The notes below the pieces were generated by a model. It saw only the letters and a program-made list of their open reading frames with translations, did not search any database and was not told where the DNA came from. From positions 59,991 through 123,990 of the forward strand of contig NZ_BOON01000039.1 of the NCBI RefSeq assembly GCF_016863255.1: a stretch of 64,000 nucleotides of DNA. Direction: 5' to 3'. This document shows, piece by piece, positions 26,141 through 34,404 of the stretch. Source of the stretch: Planosporangium mesophilum (GTDB lineage: Bacteria; Actinomycetota; Actinomycetes; Mycobacteriales; Micromonosporaceae). The position numbers and the translations under genes are program-made. Numbering within the stretch: the stretch's first letter is position 1; the number at the start of each line of letters is the position of its first letter.

Positions 26141-26680
26141 CTAGAAGACGAACCCGGCGGGGCGGTCGTTGCGGTCGGCGATCAGGCCGGCGAGCGTCGC
26201 CAGGGCGATCTCGGCCGGGGTACGCGACCCGATGTTGAGCCCGATCGGCCGGTGGATCCGGGCGATCTCGGTATCGGCGACCCCGAGAGCGCGTAGCGCC
26301 GCCACGTGCGGGGCGGTGTGCCGAGGACTACCCATCACGCCGACCCAGCGGGCCGGCAGGCCGAGCGCGTCGCGCAGCACCTCACCCAGCTCGGGACGGT
26401 CGTGATCGGTGACGACGACGTCCGTCGCCGGCCCCACCCACGAGGCGTCCAGGCCGGCGGCGACCCGATCGGCGTCACGCACCCCGTCGACTCGCGCCGC
26501 CTCCTCGGCGGACAGCGCCGGGTCGACCAGGGCCGTGGCGTACCCGAGGTCGCGGGCGAAGTGCAGCAGGTACGACGCGACCGGCGAGTCGAACACGGCG
26601 ACGAGGATGCGTCCGTCCGGTTCCGATGAGCGGGCGCCGTGCGCCAGCTCGCAGGCCGGGTCGTGAGCGGCTGTCGACAT
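26141..26680 (-). CDS. XdhC/CoxF-type Rossmann protein
   Basis: 179 residues. The core matches the C-terminal XdhC domain: strand ILVAVFDSPVASYLLHFARDLGY, DATDVVVTDHDRPEL-like segment and VGVMGSPRHTAPHVAALRALG with the typical GSxR, then IHRPIGLNIGSRTPAEIALATLAGL. XdhC proteins help insert or mature the molybdenum cofactor of xanthine or CO dehydrogenases. The N-terminal XdhC half is missing and no molybdoenzyme gene is visible in the window. ATG 26680 preferred over an in-frame TTG 48 nt upstream. Confidence 0.8.
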   Translation of the reverse strand: MSTAAHDPACELAHGARSSEPDGRILVAVFDSPVASYLLHFARDLGYATALVDPALSAEEAARVDGVRDADRVAAGLDASWVGPATDVVVTDHDRPELGEVLRDALGLPARWVGVMGSPRHTAPHVAALRALGVADTEIARIHRPIGLNIGSRTPAEIALATLAGLIADRNDRPAGFVF

Positions 26681-26755
26681 GAGCTCAGGCGTACCCCTCC
26701 GGCCGCCGTCCGTCAAACGAAACCGCAACCCCGACGATCATGTAAGGCTTACGAC

Positions 26756-27910
26756 GTGAAATCTCTGCGCCTTGGCCCCCACGAGGTGTGGCCACCCGTG
26801 GTGCTGGCCCCGATGGCCGGCATCACCAACGTCGCGTTCCGCCAACTGTGCCGCGAGTACGGGGCGGGCCTGTACGTCTGCGAGATGGTCACCACCCGGG
26901 CGCTGGTCGAGCGCAACCCCAAGACGATGCGGATGCTCGCCTTCGGTGCCGACGAGCGTCCGCGCAGCTTGCAGCTGTACGGCATCGACCCCACGATCGT
27001 GGGGCAGGCGGTGCGCATGATCGCCGAGGAGAACCTGGCCGACCACATCGACCTGAACTTCGGCTGCCCGGTACCCAAGGTCACCCGCAAGGGCGGCGGT
27101 TCGGCGCTGCCGTGGCGGTGGCGGCTGTTCGACCGGATCGTACGGGCCGCGGTCGACGCGGCCCGGCCCACCGGCGTCCCGGTCACGATCAAGATGCGCA
27201 AGGGCATCGACGACGACCACCTGACGTACCTGCGGGCCGGCGAGCTCGCGCAGGAGGCCGGGGTGGCGGCGGTGGCGCTGCACGGGCGGACCGCGGCACA
27301 GCGGTACTCGGGCACCGCCGACTGGGAGTCGATCGCCGAACTCAAGGCCCACCTGGACATCCCGGTCCTCGGCAACGGCGACATCTGGGAGGCCGACGAC
27401 GCGCTGCGGATGGTCGAGGCCACCGGCGCCGACGGCGTGGTGGTCGGCCGCGGCTGCCTGGGCCGGCCGTGGCTGTTCGCCGACCTCGCGGCCGCGTTCG
27501 ACGGGCGCCCGGAGCGGGTACTGCCGGACCTCGGCCAGGTCGCCGCGACCATGCGCCGCCACGCCGAGCTGCTGGTGGAGTGGCTGGAGGGCGCTGAGCC
27601 ATCGGTCGGCCGCAGGGCGGCCGAGCAACACGGCTGCGCCGACTTCCGCAAGCACGTCGCGTGGTACCTGAAGGGCTTCCCGGTCGGCAGCGAGCTGCGG
27701 CGGCGGCTGGCGATGATCAGCAGCCTGGTCGAGCTGGACGACCTGCTGGGCAAGCTGGACCCGGCGGCGCCGTACCCGGTCGAGACGCTGGGGCAGCCGC
27801 GCGGGCGTACCAACTCGCCGGGCAAGGTGGCGTTACCCGAGGGGTGGCTGGCCGACCCGGACGCCGACGGAGTGCCCGACGGTGCCGAGCTCGCCGACTC
27901 CGGTGGGTAG
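26756..27910 (+). CDS. dus: tRNA-dihydrouridine synthase (DusB-like)
   Basis: 384 residues, FMN TIM barrel. VVLAPMAGITNVAFR at the N-terminus, catalytic Cys in NFGCPVPKVTRKGGGSALP, phosphate-binding GNGDIWEADDAL and GVVVGRGCLGRPWLF. Reduces uridines in tRNA D-loops with NADPH. GTG 26756 directly precedes the conserved start; an imperfect leaderless -10 (TAAGGC, 7 nt before) may be its promoter. The frame is open further upstream across the divergent gene. Confidence 0.92.
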   Translation: MKSLRLGPHEVWPPVVLAPMAGITNVAFRQLCREYGAGLYVCEMVTTRALVERNPKTMRMLAFGADERPRSLQLYGIDPTIVGQAVRMIAEENLADHIDLNFGCPVPKVTRKGGGSALPWRWRLFDRIVRAAVDAARPTGVPVTIKMRKGIDDDHLTYLRAGELAQEAGVAAVALHGRTAAQRYSGTADWESIAELKAHLDIPVLGNGDIWEADDALRMVEATGADGVVVGRGCLGRPWLFADLAAAFDGRPERVLPDLGQVAATMRRHAELLVEWLEGAEPSVGRRAAEQHGCADFRKHVAWYLKGFPVGSELRRRLAMISSLVELDDLLGKLDPAAPYPVETLGQPRGRTNSPGKVALPEGWLADPDADGVPDGAELADSGG

Positions 27911-28168
27911 TGGTTCCCGACGAGCGTGTCGAAGATCTCTTAAACCGGTTTTGCTGCACATTCATGCGCGCGGGAGCGGTTCCAAGAGCGCATTCGGACC
28001 CGTTTCCGCGCAACTGTATGTCAAGGGTCACTTAGGACTCCCTCAGGCCGTGGGAGCGCAACTAGCCTGACGCCACACAACGGGGCTCTATCCGTTCCGG
28101 CGAGCGCCCTACTGGGTAGTACGCAACCGCGGATATCCCTGACATCGGCGGGTCCCCGGGAGGTAATC

Positions 28169-30874
28169 GTGGCGCAGCAGGAGCGGACCGCGAAGTTCGT
28201 ATACGACTTCGAAGAAGGCAACAAGGACCTCAAGGACCTGCTCGGGGGCAAGGGCGCGAACCTCGCCGAGATGACCAACCTCGGACTGCCGGTGCCCCCG
28301 GGCTTCACCATCACGACCGAGGCCTGCAAGGTCTACCTCGACGAAGGCGCGCCGCCCGACGGGCTGGCCGACGAGGTCAGCGAGCACCTGCGGGCCATCG
28401 AGGAGAAGATGGGCAAGCGCCTGGGCGACAGCGAGGATCCGCTGCTGGTCTCGGTCCGGTCCGGGGCGAAGTTCTCGATGCCCGGCATGATGGAGACCGT
28501 CCTCAACGTCGGGCTCACCGACGCCAGCGTGCACGGCCTGGCCAGGCAGGCCGGCGGGAACGACCGCTTCGCCTGGGACTCGTACCGCCGCCTGATCCAG
28601 ATGTTCGGCAAGACCGTCTGCGAAGTGCCGGGCGAGGCGTTCGAGAACGCCATCGAGGCCGCCAAACAGGCCAAGAACACCCACGACGACCTCGACCTGG
28701 ACGCCGGCGATCTCCGGGCGCTGGTCGACGAGTACAAGAAGATCTTCCACGAGCACACCGGGCGCGACTTCCCGCAGGACCCGCGTGAGCAGCTCGACCT
28801 GGCCATCCGCGCGGTCTTCGACTCCTGGAACGCCGACCGGGCCATTCTGTACCGCCGCCAGGAGCGCATCCCGGCCGACCTGGGCACCGCCGTCAACGTG
28901 GTGGCGATGGTCTTCGGCAACCTGGGCGCCGACTCCGGTACGGGCGTCGCGTTCACCCGCGACCCGGCAACCGGCGAGCAGGGCGTGTACGGCGACTACC
29001 TGGCCAATGCCCAGGGCGAGGACGTCGTCGCCGGCATCCGGAACACGATCCCGCTGCAGGAGCTCGAGCAGCTCGACAAGACCAGCTTCGACCAGCTCAT
29101 GCAGATCATGGCGACGCTCGAGGGCCACTACAAGGACCTGTGCGACATCGAGTTCACCATCGAACGCGGCAAGCTGTGGATGTTGCAGACCCGGGTCGGC
29201 AAGCGGACCGCGGCCGCCGCGTTCGTCATCGCCACGCAGCTGGTTGACGAGGGCGTCATCGACCTCGACGAGGCGCTCCACCGGGTCAACGGCGCCCAGC
29301 TCGCCCAGCTCATGTTCCCCAGGTTCGACACCGACGGCGAGCACAGGCCGGTCGCCAAGGGCGTCGCCGCGTCGCCGGGCGCCGCGGTGGGCAAGGCCGT
29401 CTTCGACTCGCAGCGCGCCGCCGAGCTCGGGGCCGCGGGCGAGAAGGTCATTCTGGTACGCCGGGAGACCAACCCGGACGACCTGCCCGGCATGATCGCC
29501 GCTCAGGGCGTGCTGACCAGCCGGGGCGGCAAGACCTCGCACGCCGCGGTGGTGGCCCGGGGCATGGGCAAGACCTGTGTCTGTGGCGCCGAGACGCTCG
29601 ACGTGGACGTCGTGGGTCGGACGTTCACGGTCGACGGCGAGACGGTCTCCGAAGGCGACGTCATCTCCATCGACGGCACCAGCGGCAAGATCTACCTCGG
29701 TGAGGTGCCGGTGCGGCCGTCGCCGGTCGTGCAGTACTTCGAGGGCAAGGCCGAGCCGGAGTCGGATCCGCTGGTGGCGGCGGTACACCGGCTCATGACC
29801 CACGCCGACGGCATCCGCCGCCTGGGCGTGTGGACCAACGCCGACACCGGCGAGGACGCCGCGCGGGCGCGCCGCTTCGGTGCCCAGGGCATCGGCCTGT
29901 GCCGTACCGAGCACATGTTCCTCGGCGACCGGCGGGAGCTGGTCGAGCGGCTGATCCTGGCAGAGACCGACGCCGACCGGCAGGCCGCCCTGGACGCGCT
30001 GCTGCCGTTGCAGCGCGCGGACTTCCTGGAGATCTTCCGGGCGATGGACGGGCTGCCCGTGGTCGTGCGCCTGATCGACCCGCCACTGCACGAGTTCCTC
30101 CCCGGCCTGGAGGACCTGGCCGCGAAGGTGGCCGTCGCCGAGGCGACGGGCAAGGACCCGGGCAAGGACGGCGTGATGCTGGTCGCCGTCCGGCGGATGC
30201 ACGAGCAGAACCCGATGCTGGGCCTGCGGGGCGTACGCCTCGGCCTGGTCATCCCCGGGCTGTTCGCGATGCAGATCCGCGCCATCGCCGAGGCCGCCGC
30301 GCAGTGCCGCAATGAGGGCGGCGACCCGCATCCGGAGATCATGGTGCCGCTGGTCGGGGCCGTGCAGGAGCTGGAGACGGTACGCGCGGAGGCCGAGAAG
30401 GTGCTGCGTGACGTCGCCAGCAAGAGCGGGGTCGAGGTACCCGCGATGATCGGCACCATGATCGAGCTGCCACGCGCCGCGTTGAACGCGAGCCAGATCG
30501 CCCAGGCCGCCGAGTTCTTCTCGTTCGGTACCAACGACCTGACCCAGATGACCTGGGGCTTCTCGCGCGACGACGTCGAGGCGGCGTTCTTCTCCCGGTA
30601 CCTGGAGCTGGGCATCTTCGGCGTCTCGCCGTTCGAGTCGATCGACCGTGACGGCGTCGGCCGGCTCGTGAGCCTCGCGGTTCAGGAGGGCAGGGCCACC
30701 CGGCCCGACCTGCAGCTCGGGGTCTGCGGCGAGCACGGCGGCGACCCGGACTCGGTGCACTTCTTCCACCAGGCCGGCCTGGACTACGTCTCCTGCTCGC
30801 CGTTCCGGGTACCGGTGGCCCGGCTCGAGGCGGGGCGGGCCGCGGTCGAGACGGACGGCTCCGACAGCCGCTGA
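28169..30874 (+). CDS. ppdK: Pyruvate, phosphate dikinase
   Basis: 901 residues with the full three-domain layout: N-terminal ATP-grasp (LLGGKGANLAEMTNLGLPVPPGFTI), swivelling phosphohistidine domain (LTSRGGKTSHAAVVARGMGKTCVCG, catalytic His), and C-terminal PEP/pyruvate TIM barrel (GLCRTEHMF, SFGTNDLTQ, GVCGEHGG). Interconverts pyruvate + ATP + Pi and PEP + AMP + PPi. GGGAGGT lies before GTG. The preceding 258-nt gap is less GC-rich and presumably holds the promoter; I see no defined regulatory element there. Confidence 0.97.
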   Translation: MAQQERTAKFVYDFEEGNKDLKDLLGGKGANLAEMTNLGLPVPPGFTITTEACKVYLDEGAPPDGLADEVSEHLRAIEEKMGKRLGDSEDPLLVSVRSGAKFSMPGMMETVLNVGLTDASVHGLARQAGGNDRFAWDSYRRLIQMFGKTVCEVPGEAFENAIEAAKQAKNTHDDLDLDAGDLRALVDEYKKIFHEHTGRDFPQDPREQLDLAIRAVFDSWNADRAILYRRQERIPADLGTAVNVVAMVFGNLGADSGTGVAFTRDPATGEQGVYGDYLANAQGEDVVAGIRNTIPLQELEQLDKTSFDQLMQIMATLEGHYKDLCDIEFTIERGKLWMLQTRVGKRTAAAAFVIATQLVDEGVIDLDEALHRVNGAQLAQLMFPRFDTDGEHRPVAKGVAASPGAAVGKAVFDSQRAAELGAAGEKVILVRRETNPDDLPGMIAAQGVLTSRGGKTSHAAVVARGMGKTCVCGAETLDVDVVGRTFTVDGETVSEGDVISIDGTSGKIYLGEVPVRPSPVVQYFEGKAEPESDPLVAAVHRLMTHADGIRRLGVWTNADTGEDAARARRFGAQGIGLCRTEHMFLGDRRELVERLILAETDADRQAALDALLPLQRADFLEIFRAMDGLPVVVRLIDPPLHEFLPGLEDLAAKVAVAEATGKDPGKDGVMLVAVRRMHEQNPMLGLRGVRLGLVIPGLFAMQIRAIAEAAAQCRNEGGDPHPEIMVPLVGAVQELETVRAEAEKVLRDVASKSGVEVPAMIGTMIELPRAALNASQIAQAAEFFSFGTNDLTQMTWGFSRDDVEAAFFSRYLELGIFGVSPFESIDRDGVGRLVSLAVQEGRATRPDLQLGVCGEHGGDPDSVHFFHQAGLDYVSCSPFRVPVARLEAGRAAVETDGSDSR

Positions 30875-30878
30875 CCCT

Positions 30879-30924
30879 GGTCGATCCCACGGCGTAGGGT
30901 GATCCGACGGCCGTGGGATCGACC
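30879..30924 (+). terminator. Hairpin after ppdK
   Basis: Perfect 15-bp arms 30879-30893 and 30910-30924, 16-nt loop, 5 nt after the ppdK stop. Confidence 0.7.
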
Positions 30925-30942
30925 CGGCAAGGGGGTTCATGG

Positions 30943-31299
30943 ATGAGCAGTCGGTGGAGTGAGGTCGTCGTCGACGCGATCGACCCGGCGCGTCTCGGTC
31001 GATGGTGGGCGGAGGTGCTCGATTACCGGCTGCTCCACGAGGACCTCGACCGGGCCGCGATCGGCCCGGTTGAGGGCACGTATCCGCAGCTGATGTTCAA
31101 CCGGGTGTCGGACGCCAAGAGCGGCAGGAACCGGCTCCACCTCGACCTCACGCCCGACGACCAGGAGGCCGAGGTGGAGCGCCTGGTCGACATGGGAGCC
31201 CGGCGGGTCGACATCGGCCAGGGCGACGACGCGCCGTGGGTGGTGCTGGCCGACCCCGAGGGTAACGAGTTCTGCGTACTCCGGGCGCGGGACCGGTAG
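30943..31299 (+). CDS. VOC (glyoxalase-like) family protein
   Basis: 118 residues. Start MSSRWSEVVVDAIDPARLGRW with GGGGG upstream; the pattern continues WWAEVLDYRL, NRLHLDLT, VDMGARRV and ends VVLADPEGNEFCVLR, the typical tail of small glyoxalase/bleomycin-resistance-like proteins. These are dimeric metal-binding or ligand-binding proteins; no specific substrate can be assigned. It starts 19 nt after the ppdK terminator. Confidence 0.82.
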   Translation: MSSRWSEVVVDAIDPARLGRWWAEVLDYRLLHEDLDRAAIGPVEGTYPQLMFNRVSDAKSGRNRLHLDLTPDDQEAEVERLVDMGARRVDIGQGDDAPWVVLADPEGNEFCVLRARDR

Positions 31300-31331
31300 C
31301 CGAACCCCACTCCCAGATTCGGACTATTTGC

Positions 31332-31337
31332 TACATT
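31332..31337 (+). promoter_or_regulatory. Leaderless-type -10 box
   Basis: TACATT, 6 nt, then GTG 31344; the AT-rich 44-nt gap has no ribosome site. Confidence 0.55.
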
Positions 31338-31343
31338 TGCCCC

Positions 31344-31886
31344 GTGGACTGGGGTGACGTGCCGTCGTGGGCTCTCGTGGTGGTTTCGTCGTGCGCGCTC
31401 GTCCTCGCGGCGCTCGCGGCGCGGTGGTCGTACCGCGCCTTCCTGACGGCGTCCGCCGCCGCGACCCGGGCGGACGAGGCGCGGCGTGAGGCGGGGGAGC
31501 GCCAGCAGGCCAGGCTGGTCGCCGCGTGGCCGATCAGCGAGCGCGAGACCTTCCAGAAGGCGATCGAGCGCGGCGTGGTGGGTGCGGCGATCCGGAACGC
31601 GTCACCGATGCCGATCTACAACGTGGAGATCGTGTACCGCGACGAGGGTGCCGCGTGGAGCGCGGTGCGCCACCTCCACATGGTCGCGCCCTCGGACGAG
31701 CCGCAGATCTTCGCCGGCTTCGACGAGGAGACCACGACCGGCACGCCGGTCCCCGAGCGGATCAACAAGGACGGGTCGGTCAAGCTCGTACCCTCGGCGG
31801 AGATGCGGGTGGAGATCAGCTTCGCCGACACCCTCGGCCGCCGGTGGCGCCGCGACGACAGCGGAGTGCTCGACGTCGCGTCGTGA
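31344..31886 (+). CDS. Single-pass membrane protein of unknown function
   Basis: 180 residues. One membrane segment at about 8-30, a charged coiled-coil-like stretch (ATRADEARREAGERQQARL), then a beta-rich domain (AAIRNASPMPIYNVEIVYRD...MRVEISFADTLGRRWRRDDSG) resembling domains seen in actinobacterial proteins of unknown role. The membrane segment plus helix plus soluble domain suggests a cytoplasmic-facing sensor or scaffold, but this is inference. Confidence 0.65.
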   Translation: MDWGDVPSWALVVVSSCALVLAALAARWSYRAFLTASAAATRADEARREAGERQQARLVAAWPISERETFQKAIERGVVGAAIRNASPMPIYNVEIVYRDEGAAWSAVRHLHMVAPSDEPQIFAGFDEETTTGTPVPERINKDGSVKLVPSAEMRVEISFADTLGRRWRRDDSGVLDVAS

Positions 31887-31926
31887 CGCCTTGGACTTGG
31901 GGGTTCGCGGCTGGCATCGTGGGCGT

Positions 31927-33105
31927 ATGACGGCCGTGGAAGCGAAGCCACCGGGTAGGCCCGACAAGCCGATCGGTACCGCCGGCGACAAGCCGATCGG
32001 TACCGCCGGCGTCGACGAGACGGCCGAGCCGCCCTCGCTGATCGCCCGGGTGCCGTTCGGCCTGGTCTTCCGGTGGGCGGCGGCGGCCACGCTCGGCGTA
32101 CTGGTGGTGCTCCTGAGCGGGTACACGCTGTACGCCGTGCGCGACCTTCTCGTCCTCGTGATGATCGCGTTGTTCGTCGCGGTCAGCCTCGACCCGGCGG
32201 TGCGCTGGCTGGTCCGCAGAGGCCTGAAGCGCCCGGTCGCGGTCACCTTGGTGATCGTGTTCATGCTCGCCCTGTTCGGCGTCTTCATCTGGTCGATCGT
32301 GCCGCCGCTGGTGGAGCAGGGCGGCAGGCTCTTCGCCGACCTGCCGGGCTACCTGCGCAAGCTGCCCGAGGAGTCGAAGTCGTTCCGGGAGTTGAGCGAC
32401 CGGTACAACCTGACCAACCGGCTCAGCGCGCTCGCCGCCGACCTGCCCACCCGGATCGCCGGCAGCGCGATCGGCTTCGTGCAGCAGTTCCTCGGCGCGC
32501 TGCTGTCCACGGTCACGGTGATCGTGCTGACCATCTACTTCATGGCCGACATGCCACGGATGCGCCGCGGCCTGGTGCGGCTGTTCCCGCACCGGCGCCG
32601 GCCGCAGGTGGCCGAGATCGTCAACGTGGTCGTGGACAAGGTCGGCGCGTACATGATCGGAAATCTGATCATCTCGCTGTTCGCCGGGGTCGCGACGTTC
32701 CTGTGCCTGTCGTTGCTGAGGGTGCCGTTCGCGCTGCCGCTGGCGGTCACCGTCGCCATCACCGACCTGATCCCGCTCATCGGCGCCACGCTCGGGGCGG
32801 CCATCGGCGTCCTGGTGGCGTTGTTCACGGTCGGTCCGTGGCCGGGCGGTGTGGTCGTGCTGGCGTTCTTCATCGTGTACCAGCAGGTGGAGAACTACCT
32901 CATCGCGCCGCGTGTGCTGCGCAACTCGGTCGACCTGCCCTCGGTGGCGGTGCTGCTGGTCGCGTTGATCGGCGGCAGCGTCCTCGGCGTCGTCGGCGCG
33001 CTGATGTCGATCCCGATCGCGGCGGCCGTGAAGGTGGTCCTCACGCCCACGATCGCCACCATGCACCAGCCGCCCCCGCCCGTCGAGGCGAAACCCGAGG
33101 CGTGA
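31927..33105 (+). CDS. AI-2E family transporter-like membrane protein
   Basis: 392 residues, about eight membrane segments with a helical insert (residues 120-190), and the family features LFVAVSLDPAVRWLVRRG, FMADMPRMRRGLVRLFP, VPFALPLAVTVAITDLIPLIGATLGA and QQVENYLIAPRVLRNSVDLPS. Family members move small solutes or ions; AI-2 export is only one proposed role. The N-terminal 40 residues are polar with an exact octapeptide duplication (DKPIGTAG twice). The start ATG follows the previous gene by 40 nt with no clear ribosome site. Confidence 0.85.
   Translation: MTAVEAKPPGRPDKPIGTAGDKPIGTAGVDETAEPPSLIARVPFGLVFRWAAAATLGVLVVLLSGYTLYAVRDLLVLVMIALFVAVSLDPAVRWLVRRGLKRPVAVTLVIVFMLALFGVFIWSIVPPLVEQGGRLFADLPGYLRKLPEESKSFRELSDRYNLTNRLSALAADLPTRIAGSAIGFVQQFLGALLSTVTVIVLTIYFMADMPRMRRGLVRLFPHRRRPQVAEIVNVVVDKVGAYMIGNLIISLFAGVATFLCLSLLRVPFALPLAVTVAITDLIPLIGATLGAAIGVLVALFTVGPWPGGVVVLAFFIVYQQVENYLIAPRVLRNSVDLPSVAVLLVALIGGSVLGVVGALMSIPIAAAVKVVLTPTIATMHQPPPPVEAKPEA
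31963..32010 (+). repeat. Exact 24-bp tandem duplication in AI-2E gene
   Basis: 31963-31986 is repeated exactly at 31987-32010, in frame, encoding DKPIGTAG twice in the disordered N-terminus. It looks recent. Confidence 0.9.
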
Positions 33106-33140
33106 ACGCGCAAGTCGGCCGAACCGTCGCACCTCGCGGA

Positions 33141-33146
33141 TACGCT
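33141..33146 (+). promoter_or_regulatory. Leaderless-type -10 box of dgt
   Basis: TACGCT, 6 nt, then GTG 33153; no ribosome site in the 47-nt gap. Confidence 0.55.
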
Positions 33147-33152
33147 CAGCGG

Positions 33153-34391
33153 GTGAATGACCACGACGCCGAGCGGTTCGTGCGGGAGGCTGCCAAGGAT
33201 CCCTCACGCCCGGTCGATGCCGGCTGGCGCAGCCCGTACCAGCGGGACCGGGCGCGGGTGCTGCACTCGGCCGCCTTCCGGCGGCTGGCGACGAAGACGC
33301 AGGTGCACACGGCCGGCGGGGACGAGTTCCTGCGCACCCGGCTGACCCATTCGCTGGAGGTCGCGCAGATCGCCCGCGAGATGGGGGAGCGGCTGGGCTG
33401 CGACGCCGACGTCGTCGACACCGCCGGGCTCGCCCACGACCTCGGCCACCCGCCGTTCGGGCACACCGGCGAGGAGGCGCTCGACGCGGTCGCGCTGGCC
33501 TGCGGCGGCTTCGAGGGGAACGCGCAGACACTGCGGGTGCTCACCAACCTGGAATCCAAGATCGTCGACGGTAGGGGCGAGTCCGCCGGCCTCAACCTCA
33601 CCCGGGCGAGCCTGGACGCGGTCTCGAAGTACCCATGGCCGCGCAGCCCCGGCAAGCGCAAGTTCGGCGTCTACGCCGAGGACTCGGCGGTCTTCGACTG
33701 GTTACGCGCCGGCGCACCGGACGGCCGGCGCTGCCTGGAGGCGCAGGTCATGGACTGGGCCGACGACGTCGCGTACTCGGTGCACGACGTGGAGGACGGC
33801 GTGTACGGCGGTTACGTCCCGCTCACCCTGCTGCGCAAGGACCCCGACGAGAGGGCCGCGCTCTGCGCCGACGTCGCGGCCGCCTACTCCGGTGAGTCCG
33901 TCGTGGACCTGGCGGCCGTCCTCGAGGAGTTGCTGGCCGACCCGCTGTTCGACCCGCTCGACGACTACGACGGCAGTCACCCCGCCCAGGTCGGGCTCAA
34001 GCAGATCACCAGCGTGCTCACCGGCCGCTTCGTCGCCGGGGCAGTCTCGGCGACCCGTGAGCGGTACGGCGACGGCCCGCTCAACCGCTACGCCTGCGAC
34101 CTGATCGTGCCCCGGCGGATCCGGGCACAGTGCGCGCTGCTCAAGGGCATCGCCCTGCGGTACGTGATGCGCCGGCCCGGCGTGGCCTCCTGGCGCGACC
34201 GCCAGCAGGAGATCCTGCGGGAGCTGGTCGACGTACTGACCCGGCGCGCGCCCGATCCGCTCGACCCCGTGTTCGCCCCGCGGTGGCGGGCCGCGGCCGA
34301 CGACGGCGCACGGCTGCGGGTCGTGATCGACCAGGTGGCCAGCCTCACCGACCCGGCGGCCGTGGACTGGCACCGCCGGCTCGTGCGCTGA
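33153..34391 (+). CDS. dgt: dNTP triphosphohydrolase (dGTPase-like, HD domain)
   Basis: 412 residues. HD signature: RLTHSLEVAQ (H), GLAHDLGHPPFGHTGEEAL (HD) and later MDWADDVAYSVHDVEDG (D). It cleaves dNTPs to nucleoside and tripolyphosphate, controlling dNTP pools. Dgt commonly lies just before dnaG in actinobacteria, but here a 3.3-kb minus-strand block separates them. The frame open upstream overlaps the AI-2E gene and is shadow. Confidence 0.93.
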   Translation: MNDHDAERFVREAAKDPSRPVDAGWRSPYQRDRARVLHSAAFRRLATKTQVHTAGGDEFLRTRLTHSLEVAQIAREMGERLGCDADVVDTAGLAHDLGHPPFGHTGEEALDAVALACGGFEGNAQTLRVLTNLESKIVDGRGESAGLNLTRASLDAVSKYPWPRSPGKRKFGVYAEDSAVFDWLRAGAPDGRRCLEAQVMDWADDVAYSVHDVEDGVYGGYVPLTLLRKDPDERAALCADVAAAYSGESVVDLAAVLEELLADPLFDPLDDYDGSHPAQVGLKQITSVLTGRFVAGAVSATRERYGDGPLNRYACDLIVPRRIRAQCALLKGIALRYVMRRPGVASWRDRQQEILRELVDVLTRRAPDPLDPVFAPRWRAAADDGARLRVVIDQVASLTDPAAVDWHRRLVR

Positions 34392-34404
34392 ACGGTGCCG
34401 CGCT

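Noticed and set aside
28109..30940. 943-codon open frame on the minus strand
   Set aside because: It is the antisense of ppdK; composition is His/Val/Gly/Arg-rich shadow and it has no motif. ppdK is unmistakable.
31927..33105. Quorum-sensing AI-2 exporter as literal function
   Set aside because: The family name is historical; no lsr or luxS context lies in the window.
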